A stretch of 47,278 bases of DNA, taken from assembly GCA_903924405.1 (NCBI GenBank), contig CAIYBH010000112.1:1-47278 (forward strand), read 5' to 3'. The translations under genes were made by a program, and so were the position numbers. Below the pieces are notes generated by a model. It was not told where the DNA came from. It worked only from the letters and a program-made list of their open reading frames with translations, and did not search any database. The stretch comes from an uncultured Planctomycetaceae bacterium (GTDB taxonomy: Bacteria > Planctomycetota > Planctomycetia > Planctomycetales > Planctomycetaceae). The stretch's first letter is position 1. Every line of letters begins with the position of its first letter. This document shows positions 41,081-47,278 of the stretch, in pieces.

Positions 41081-42142
41081 ATGAACTCATTCCGTTCCGA
41101 TGTCTCTGTGCCCGCCAGTGTCATTGATTACCCCGCCCGGGATATGACCATCACCGTGGGCGCCGCTATGACCACTGGCGAACTGGATGCCATCCTCGGC
41201 AAAGAAAACCAGCAACTTCCCGTCGATGCCCCCGATCCCACAATATCCCTCGGTGACCTCGTCGCTCACGATATCGCCGGCCCACGCCAATACGGCTACG
41301 GAACCCTCAGAGACTATGTGATCGGACTCGAAGCCGTCGATGGAAAAGGACGATGCTTTCATTCCGGCGGGCGAGTCGTTAAGAACGTCGCCGGCTACGA
41401 TCTCTGTCGACTACTCGTTGGTTCAAATCACCGATTCGGCACGCTCACACATCTCACCTTCAAAGTTCGCCCACGCCCCGCTTCTCAGTCCTTGCTGGTG
41501 GCCGGCTTTCGAAACCTGAAAAATGTCGAAGATGCACTCAATGCCCTGAACACATCCGCTACCACCCCCGTTATCCTCGATCTCCTTAACCGCTCCGCTG
41601 CACAGGCACTCCTGCCCTGCCCCATACCCGAATTGGCCCCTGATTCAGATCGAATGGATTCCGCCGCATTCCTCGTAGTCGGCTTCGATGGCCCCCAAAA
41701 CGCCTGTCAGTGGCAAAACACAACTCTCACTCGCGAACTGTCCGATTACGCGGCATGGGTACACCCCGCTCAACTTCCAAATGCCTCAGATCTCTGGTGC
41801 AGAACCGCACAGTCCGCCACGCTCCCCCATGACTCCGTTGCCTGGCTTGCCGCCATTTCAACACGCCCATCACGCGTCGTGGCGGTCACCAACGTCATGC
41901 ATCAGGCTGGCTGCGATGTCTTTGGACGCGCCGGAAATGGCGTGCTCATCTGTCGACCGTCCAGCGCCCCCGATATGCCGAATCCCCCCGATGAATCCCA
42001 CGCAATCGGTTTGCTTCACAGCCTCACGTCGCAAGACGATGGCAGCGTCAACGTTATCAAGGCCGTCGCTATGCGGTCTTCCATTCCACCGGATGCCGTG
42101 ACCAGCCTCGCCAGCAAACTCCAGATGGCCCTCGGCAACTGA
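41081..42142 (+). CDS. glcE: Glycolate oxidase FAD-binding subunit GlcE, apparently short at the N-terminus
   Basis: 353 residues. GlcE and GlcD are FAD_binding_4 flavoprotein subunits that act with iron-sulfur GlcF to oxidise glycolate to glyoxylate. Seen: 'SVIDYPARDMTITVGAAMTTGELDAIL' (12-38), 'YGYGTLRDYVIGLEAVDGKGRCFHSGGRVVKNVAGYDLCRLLVGSNHRFG' (71-120) and 'THLTFKVRPRP'. In usual GlcE the 'DYPARD' block sits about 50-60 residues from the start, after a Gly-rich FAD-contacting segment; here it is at residue 16 and that segment is absent. An in-frame TTG at 41030 adds no such motif. The start has no good Shine-Dalgarno. It precedes glcF by about 190 bases; glcD is missing. Confidence 0.82.
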   Translation: MNSFRSDVSVPASVIDYPARDMTITVGAAMTTGELDAILGKENQQLPVDAPDPTISLGDLVAHDIAGPRQYGYGTLRDYVIGLEAVDGKGRCFHSGGRVVKNVAGYDLCRLLVGSNHRFGTLTHLTFKVRPRPASQSLLVAGFRNLKNVEDALNALNTSATTPVILDLLNRSAAQALLPCPIPELAPDSDRMDSAAFLVVGFDGPQNACQWQNTTLTRELSDYAAWVHPAQLPNASDLWCRTAQSATLPHDSVAWLAAISTRPSRVVAVTNVMHQAGCDVFGRAGNGVLICRPSSAPDMPNPPDESHAIGLLHSLTSQDDGSVNVIKAVAMRSSIPPDAVTSLASKLQMALGN

Positions 42143-42329
42143 AGATGACCCGAAGAAATCACCCATGGCCGCCCCCGAAAATCTCAAATTCGTCCTGTAG
42201 TCCGGGTTCCGTATATGTTGGGCAAAAACCGGTCACCAGCACCTCACTCAGACCTCCCGGGTCCTCGATGCCCTCTGTTCCCCTGCAGAAACCCTCTCAG
42301 CACGATTCAACGCCTTAAGGACTAGCCAC

Positions 42330-43715
42330 GTGTCTCCCCAGCAACCACATCAAGCCGATTCGCCGTCAAAACTCGGGCAGTCCATTCCCTACGATCGGTT
42401 CCTCGACTGTGTCCACTGTGGACTTTGCACGGCTTCCTGCCCCACCTACGTCGAAACCGGCGACGAAAATGATGGCCCGCGAGGCCGAATTTACCTGATG
42501 CGAGCCGTCGTCGATGGCAGACTCGAACTCACCACCGCCGTCCGCGGACATCTCGATTCCTGCCTCGATTGCCGAAGCTGCGAAACCGCCTGCCCCAGCG
42601 GCGTTCAGTACGGCCGACTGCTGGAACCATTTCGCGTCGAAATGCAGAACCAGCCCCTCGATCAATCACACACTTCGCCCTCCGCAAACCCCACCCAGGG
42701 AAAACCAGACTGGTTCCAACGCTGGATTCTCTTCGGCTTGTTTCCCTCACGGAAACGTATGGCATGGGCACTCTGGCCCGCTCGCTGGATGCAAACCCTC
42801 CAACTCGACAAAGCACTCAACGCCCTTGGATTAACCAAACTGCTGCCACAGCGATTGCAACGCATGCAGGCCCAACTCCCCAAACTGCGCGCGCCACTGC
42901 CGGAATTGCCCGAATTCCTGCCGGCAAAGGGACCAAAACGCGCAAAAGTCGCCCTGTTCATCGGCTGCGTGGCTGACGCCATGTTTCGCCACGTTCACTG
43001 GGCCACCGCTCGCGTCCTGCAGGAAAATGGCTGCGATGTCGTCGTCCCCCGCCAACAAGCCTGCTGCGGCGCTATCCACTATCACAATGGAGCCGCCCTG
43101 CCTGCCGTCAACCTGATGCAGCAGAACATCTCCGCATTTCAGGACCCTTCACTCGATGCCATCATTGTCAATGTCGCCGGCTGCGGATCGATGCTCAAAG
43201 ATTACGCCCACATCTCCGAAGAACTTCAGCAGCACGAAAATCATGCTACCGACTCGCCACACACTGCCGTCCGGAAATTCTGCGCCCGCGTCCGCGATGT
43301 TCATGAATTCCTGTCAGATCTGGGACCTGTCGCCCCCAAAGGACACATCAAGGCCCGCGTCGCCTATCAGGATGCCTGCCACCTGCAGCACGCCCAGAAA
43401 ATCCGTCAGCAACCCCGCAATCTGCTGCAACTCATTCCAGAACTCCAGCTACAACCCATCAATGAACCCGAACTCTGCTGCGGTGCGGCCGGAAGCTATA
43501 ACCTGACCCAACCGGAAATGGCAGATCGATTAGGGCGACGAAAACTCAACTGCCTCCTCGAAGTCAACCCGGAACTGATTGTCTCCGGCAATGCTGGCTG
43601 CTCCATGCAGATTCAGGCCCACCTTCAGCAACTGGGGCACAAAATTCCCGTCCTGCACCCCATGGAACTTCTCGACCTCAGCTACAGACAATTGCCTGTC
43701 AACTCAATTCGCTGA
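42330..43715 (+). CDS. glcF: Glycolate oxidase iron-sulfur subunit GlcF
   Basis: 461 residues from a GTG with AAGGA 8 bases upstream. Two ferredoxin-type [4Fe-4S] motifs are complete: 'CVHCGLCTASCP' (Cys27, 30, 33, 37) and 'CLDCRSCETACP' (Cys78, 81, 84, 88). Two CCG domains follow, with 'QQACCGAIHYHNG' and 'PELCCGAAGSYNLTQPEMADRLG'. GlcF passes electrons from the flavin subunits GlcD and GlcE to the quinone pool. Length is somewhat above the usual 410 or so, the excess being a helical segment of about 60 residues after the second cluster motif. It follows glcE and ends the pair; a lactate-type substrate is also possible. Confidence 0.92.
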   Translation: MSPQQPHQADSPSKLGQSIPYDRFLDCVHCGLCTASCPTYVETGDENDGPRGRIYLMRAVVDGRLELTTAVRGHLDSCLDCRSCETACPSGVQYGRLLEPFRVEMQNQPLDQSHTSPSANPTQGKPDWFQRWILFGLFPSRKRMAWALWPARWMQTLQLDKALNALGLTKLLPQRLQRMQAQLPKLRAPLPELPEFLPAKGPKRAKVALFIGCVADAMFRHVHWATARVLQENGCDVVVPRQQACCGAIHYHNGAALPAVNLMQQNISAFQDPSLDAIIVNVAGCGSMLKDYAHISEELQQHENHATDSPHTAVRKFCARVRDVHEFLSDLGPVAPKGHIKARVAYQDACHLQHAQKIRQQPRNLLQLIPELQLQPINEPELCCGAAGSYNLTQPEMADRLGRRKLNCLLEVNPELIVSGNAGCSMQIQAHLQQLGHKIPVLHPMELLDLSYRQLPVNSIR

Positions 43716-43934
43716 ACTGGTGCCGAACCAAACACCCGGGGGCCGGTATTGACTCACGTAGCACGCCGTCTGAGCTCGCTGAATTCCAACGACCATCGAT
43801 TGCCCGCTGATCCTCACCCCGCCGCGACACTTCAACATCGCCTCACGTTTTACTTCTTCAGAAGTTCTGTCCACACTCCAACTACTTCTCCTGGTATCTC
43901 CTCGCCGTTTTTTCCACCAGCCATGGGACCCGGA

Positions 43935-44963
43935 ATGCTTCACCAGACACCCTCGCGTCGCCTGATGTTCCACGCTGCACTCCTCTGTGCAGTCCTCCCC
44001 TGCCACTGTCTCGCCGATGAGACGGCCCCAAAGACGCCGGGCCCCGGGAACGTTACCAAACAGTCAGCTCCCCCCCAAAAAAAAGCCCGGGAATCCGCGC
44101 CTCCTGAACCAACCATCGAGAGCATCTCGTACGGATCTCATCCGAGCCAGGTGATGACACTCTGGAAGGCCCCATCCAAAGCCCCCACTCCCCTGTTGTT
44201 CTACATCCATGGCGGCGGCTGGCAGGGTGGAAACCGCATGGCCGGGATGGCTTCGTGGGTGCCTGCCATGCACAAAGCAGGTATCTCCGTCGTTTCTATC
44301 GAGTACCGCTTTATCGAGGCGGCTATTGCCGATGGAGTCACACCCCCCGTCAAAGCCTGCCTTCATGATGCGGCCCGCGCTCTTCAGTTTGTTCGCAGCC
44401 AGGCCACCGAATGGAATATCGATAAGACAAAAATCGCAGCGGCCGGCAGCTCCGCTGGAGCCTGCTCCAGCCTTTGGCTCGCCTTTCATGACGATCTCGC
44501 AGACCCCCAAAGCAGTGATCCCGTCGCCCGCGAGTCGTCAAGATTACTCTGCGCCGCCGTTTCCGGGGCACAAACGACACTTGACCCGGTTCAAATGCAG
44601 GCATGGATTCCCAACAGCACTTACGGCAGCCACGCCTTCGGCATCTTCAAAACGGTCGACGGTAAAAAACAGCGAGACTTCGCCATGTTTCTTCAGAAAC
44701 GCGACGAAATCCTGCCCTGGATCGAGGAATACTCGCCTTTCCATCTGGTCTCAAAAGACGATCCCCCAGTTTACCTCTTCTATACCGCTCCCCCCGCAAA
44801 GGGTGTGGCAGCAAAAGACCCCACTCACTCCGCCAATTTCGGTCTGCTGCTGCAGGAAAAACTCCACGCGCTCGGCGTTACCTGTGAATTGTCCTACCCG
44901 GGCGCTCCCAACACGTCCCACGACACAGCCATAGCCTGCATCATCGCCCGACTCAGGAATTAA
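43935..44963 (+). CDS. Secreted alpha/beta hydrolase (HGGG-type esterase)
   Basis: 342 residues from the ATG at 43935 (GGGA about 6 bases upstream); an ATG at 43923 is an alternative and the frame from 43749 adds nonsense. A signal peptide (about 1-27, 'LLCAVLPCHCLADE') is followed by a Pro/Lys-rich linker. The esterase/lipase fold has 'LLFYIHGGGWQGGNRMAG' (oxyanion hole, 92-95), 'ISVVSIEYRF', 'AARALQFVRSQATEWNIDKTKIAAAGSSAGA' (nucleophile Ser173) and a late 'PNTSHDTA' with the likely catalytic His. It resembles the hormone-sensitive-lipase or BD-FAE type acting on esters or acetylated sugars. It stands 220 bases after glcF and is probably separate. Confidence 0.85.
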   Translation: MLHQTPSRRLMFHAALLCAVLPCHCLADETAPKTPGPGNVTKQSAPPQKKARESAPPEPTIESISYGSHPSQVMTLWKAPSKAPTPLLFYIHGGGWQGGNRMAGMASWVPAMHKAGISVVSIEYRFIEAAIADGVTPPVKACLHDAARALQFVRSQATEWNIDKTKIAAAGSSAGACSSLWLAFHDDLADPQSSDPVARESSRLLCAAVSGAQTTLDPVQMQAWIPNSTYGSHAFGIFKTVDGKKQRDFAMFLQKRDEILPWIEEYSPFHLVSKDDPPVYLFYTAPPAKGVAAKDPTHSANFGLLLQEKLHALGVTCELSYPGAPNTSHDTAIACIIARLRN

Positions 44964-45422
44964 ATCTCAGTGCAACGATTCCGACATCCTCGCCGCTCAC
45001 CGCAATGAGCTTCCTCGCGATTGGGGGAAATGCGAAGCAATTCTCAAAGCGCAACCCTGCCCCCTCGCGATTGTCATGCCACCAACCTCGGCCGGACTCA
45101 GCCTTCAAACAGTCACCATGGCCGAGTAAATGCCACTTTCCGCCTTTTGCCCAACAGCTTGATGGACGGATCCGATTCCATCCACGAAACGACCAAACAG
45201 CAGTCACGCTCTCGCAGCCTCGCGAATTTCACCATCCCGGTTGCTTCGACACACTCTTCGATGCCACCCGAAACGCAGCACTTCCACTGTACGAAATCAG
45301 TCCGCGGCATCCTGCTTCACCCAACTGGCAACTGGACGCAGCCCAAACCGCTACCGGCCCGCACGCCTCTCGCCATCAGGAATTCTTCCGTCACAGCTCA
45401 GGCAGGCCGCGGAATTCCGAAT
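44964..45422. other. Gene-free stretch between the hydrolase and DAHP synthase genes
   Basis: About 460 bases between convergent genes. Long plus-strand frames (45005-45559 and 45021-45596) run into the antisense of DAHP synthase and lack protein character. A decayed gene is possible but nothing could be recognised. No clear terminator was seen. Confidence 0.4.
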
Positions 45423-46757
45423 TTACCGCATCTGCTCAGCCAGCAAAAAGGCAATCTCCATCGATTGCTCGTAATTCAATCTCGGGTCGACCGTACTTCT
45501 GTAGTCGCGACTCAGGTCCGCTTCGGTCAAATTCCCCGGCCCCCCGGTACACTCCGTGACATCCTCCCCCGTCAATTCGAGATGAATACCGGATAATCGA
45601 GTACCTATCTCGCGATGAATCTGAAACGCACTCACCAGTTCCGACACAATATCGTCAAAAGAACGAGTTTTTATCCCACCGCGTGTCGCACGCGTGTTCC
45701 CATGCATGGGATCACAACTCCAGAGCACACTCCGCCCACTCGCGCGTACTGCCGATGCCAGTGCCGGTAACCTGTCGCGAATCGAATCCACACCGAACCG
45801 GTGAATTAACGTCAGTCGCCCGGGCTCATCATCGGGGTTCAACAACTGAATCAACTCCAGCAGCTCATCCGCTGTCATGGAATTCCCCACCTTCAGCCCA
45901 ATCGGATTACGCACGCCACGACAATACTCGACATGCGCACCGCCCAACGCACGCGTGCGATCACCGATCCAAAGGGTATGCGCACCCAGGTTATACCAAC
46001 CTCGATGACGCTCAGTTCGAGTCAACGCCTGCTCGTACAACAACAACAATGCCTCATGCGACGTGAAAAAATCAACTCGTTTCAATTCCGCGAGGCCCGC
46101 AGGAGCAACAACCTCCATGAACCGAATGGACTTCGATAACGAGTCCAGCAGCTCCTGATACCGCCTCGACCCAGGCGTGTTCCGCACAAACTCCATATCC
46201 CAATTCTCGGGATGGTGCAAATCCGCGAACCCGCCCTCACTCAAGGCCCGCACGAAGTTCAATGTCATCGCCGACCGCTCAAACGCACGCAGCATCATCG
46301 CCGGGTCCGGCCGACGCTCCTCAGGCGTGAAACCCGCCCGATTCACAATGTCGCCCCGGTAACTGGGTAAGGACACACCATTCCGGCTCTCAATATCCGA
46401 CGACCTTGGCTTCGCGTATTGCCCGGCGATTCGCCCGATCCGCACAATCCGTTGCCTTGACCCCGCGATCAAGACGAGGCTCATCTGGATAATCACTTTC
46501 AACTTTCGCAGAATCGAATTCGCACCGCAGTCATCAAAGCTCTCGGAACAGTCCCCCCCCTGCAGCACAAACGCCCGGCCATTCGCAACTTCCACCAACT
46601 GGGAGCGAAGTCGATCAACTTCCCACGCCGTCACCAGCGGCGGAAATTGAGACAATTGACGCAACACGACATTCAGCGAGTCTCGGTCTGGATAGGCCGG
46701 CTGCTGCAAAACAACTTTTGCCTGCCACGATTCCGGACTCCAGCTCACAAGCCCCAC
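45423..46757 (-). CDS. Class II 3-deoxy-7-phosphoheptulonate (DAHP) synthase
   Basis: 444 residues from a GTG at 46757, with GGGGAG about 7 bases upstream; the frame begins at 46811. It joins phosphoenolpyruvate and erythrose 4-phosphate, the first step of aromatic amino-acid synthesis. Type II signatures: 'WSPESWQAK' at the start, 'FVLQGGDCSESF' (metal-binding Cys), 'SYRGDIVNRAGFTPEERRPDP', 'DFFTSHEALLLLYEQALTR', 'GAHTLWIGDRTRALGGAHVEYCRGVRNPIGLKVG', 'WSCDPMHGNT' and 'GIHLELTGEDVTECTGG'. All metal ligands appear intact. It lies 157 bases downstream of the 5S rRNA gene on the same strand, with the rrn terminator between. Confidence 0.96.
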   Translation of the reverse strand: MGLVSWSPESWQAKVVLQQPAYPDRDSLNVVLRQLSQFPPLVTAWEVDRLRSQLVEVANGRAFVLQGGDCSESFDDCGANSILRKLKVIIQMSLVLIAGSRQRIVRIGRIAGQYAKPRSSDIESRNGVSLPSYRGDIVNRAGFTPEERRPDPAMMLRAFERSAMTLNFVRALSEGGFADLHHPENWDMEFVRNTPGSRRYQELLDSLSKSIRFMEVVAPAGLAELKRVDFFTSHEALLLLYEQALTRTERHRGWYNLGAHTLWIGDRTRALGGAHVEYCRGVRNPIGLKVGNSMTADELLELIQLLNPDDEPGRLTLIHRFGVDSIRDRLPALASAVRASGRSVLWSCDPMHGNTRATRGGIKTRSFDDIVSELVSAFQIHREIGTRLSGIHLELTGEDVTECTGGPGNLTEADLSRDYRSTVDPRLNYEQSMEIAFLLAEQMR

Positions 46758-46865
46758 CAGCTCTCTCCCCAAAAAACAAAACGTCGGACGCACCACACGC
46801 CGCGACGCCACCCACCTGGACAGACCCTATCCGCCGCTCGACGTCGCCTCGCTGCAGCGCGCGCA

Positions 46866-46902
46866 TAAAAAAAGGGTACCACACTGAGTGTGGCACCCTT
46901 TT
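46866..46902 (-). terminator. Rho-independent terminator of the rRNA operon
   Basis: AAAAGGGT-G-CCACAC (46902-46888 on the minus strand: AAAAGGGTGCCACAC) pairs with GTGTGG-T-ACCCTTTT around a three-base loop with one mismatch, then a T-run follows on the minus strand. It begins 11 bases after the 5S rRNA 3' end. A T-run on the plus side makes it potentially bidirectional. Confidence 0.88.
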
Positions 46903-46913
46903 CATTTGAAAGA

Positions 46914-47022
46914 TCCCGGCATAACCTACTTTCGCCCTTGTAGGGACTATCATTGGCCTTGCAAGCTTAACGTTCGTGTTCGGAATGGGAACGCGTGTTT
47001 CCTTGCAAGTGATTCACCGGGA
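46914..47022 (-). rRNA. rrf: 5S ribosomal RNA
   Basis: On the minus strand TCCCGG (47022-47017) and CCGGGA (46919-46914) form helix I. Between them lie the conserved loop B/C segment 'CCCATTCCGAACACG' and the loop E region 'AGTCCCTACAAGGGCGAAAGTAGG'. The length of about 109 bases is at the low end for bacteria. It lies about 75 bases downstream of the 23S rRNA 3' end. Exact ends are estimated from helix I. Confidence 0.9.
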
Positions 47023-47097
47023 AACCGCAGGAGCACAAGCAGAGCCGTGCATCCTGCGTATATCGATAATGAAGTCTAAGTGAATCTGGATATTGAT

Positions 47098-47278
47098 CAA
47101 AGTGACCAGATATTCCTCCGTTAGTACCGGTCAGCTCAGACGCTTGCACGCCTTACACAGCCAGCCTATCAACCTGGTCGTCTTCCAGGGGAGTTCAGGA
47201 TTGCTCCAACGAAACCTTATCTTGGGGATGGCTTCACGCTTATATGCTTTCAGCGTTTATCACAACCGTACATAGCTA
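47098..47278 (-). rRNA. rrl: 23S ribosomal RNA, 3' end (runs off the window)
   Basis: The minus strand reads through the conserved 3'-terminal domain of 23S rRNA: 'TACGGTTGTGATAAACGCTG', 'AGCGTGAAGCCATCCCCAAG', 'GGTTGATAGGCTGG' and 'GAGCTGACCGGTACTAAC'. The 3' end is placed about 22 bases past TACTAAC by analogy with E. coli and is uncertain by several bases. The 5S gene follows. Whether a 16S gene is linked cannot be seen. Confidence 0.95.

Noticed and set aside
40800..41081. A frameshifted N-terminus of GlcE
   Set aside because: All three plus frames were read by eye and none has the Gly-rich FAD-binding segment; only a sequence or strain comparison could revive this idea.
40353..41084. 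A 243-residue plus-strand frame before glcE
   Set aside because: Low-complexity His/Pro/Thr/Arg-rich translation with no motif; it overlaps the glcE start in another frame.
45005..45596. Two long plus-strand frames before and across the DAHP synthase end
   Set aside because: Their second halves are antisense to DAHP synthase and the first halves have no recognisable domain.

Overview
The window reads as chromosomal DNA of a planctomycete (phylum Planctomycetota, probably Planctomycetales or Pirellulales). The evidence is one DUF1501 protein, two DUF1549/DUF1553 (PSCyt2/PSD1) proteins and a DUF1559 pseudopilin, families concentrated in that phylum. The rpsF-ssb-rplI order lacks rpsR, and there are many small secreted proteins. 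No insertion sequence, prophage, CRISPR array or tRNA was recognised.

Layout. 1-1609: 5' part of a secretin-type protein (minus), with a hairpin over its ribosome-binding site. 2252-4181: a small secreted protein and queA (minus). 4338-5528: a GT4 glycosyltransferase (plus), followed by a 64-base hexanucleotide repeat. 5773-10009 (minus): a trans-sulfuration-type PLP enzyme, an old yellow enzyme and a two-domain sialate O-acetylesterase-like protein whose second domain lacks the catalytic Ser. 10383-15107: an N-acetylglucosamine-kinase-type protein (plus) facing an HGSNAT-like acyltransferase, a family 4 uracil-DNA glycosylase and an MFS transporter (minus). 15475-17709: an unknown membrane-anchored protein, a DUF1653 protein and a GlsB/YeaQ-type membrane protein.

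18447-23109 is a housekeeping block (rplY-pth-rpsF-ssb-rplI, a strong terminator, dnaB). Facing it is an orphan OmpR-type response regulator with Glu at the phosphoacceptor position, then a rhodanese (minus) and udk (plus).

25457-37883 is a run of seven minus-strand genes, almost all for exported proteins: LamG-DUF1549-DUF1553, PDZ-YbaY-DUF4214, a lone PstS-like binding protein, DUF1501, a heme-motif DUF1549-DUF1553 protein, a squalene-cyclase-like repeat protein and a CPFC-motif protein. Gaps in the core are short, so at least the middle genes are probably one operon. This is the best candidate here for an uncharacterised system; its function is unknown. After it come a DUF1559 pseudopilin with a 54-residue lipoprotein (plus) and a small unknown protein (minus).

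41081-44963 (plus) carries glcE (apparently without its usual N-terminal segment), glcF and a secreted alpha/beta hydrolase; glcD is not here. The window ends with a class II DAHP synthase and, also on the minus strand, a 5S rRNA gene and the 3' end of a 23S rRNA gene.

Most starts were moved from the longest reading frame to an internal ATG or GTG with a Shine-Dalgarno sequence or family agreement; the reasons are given per gene. Family assignments rest on motif recognition, not on database searches.
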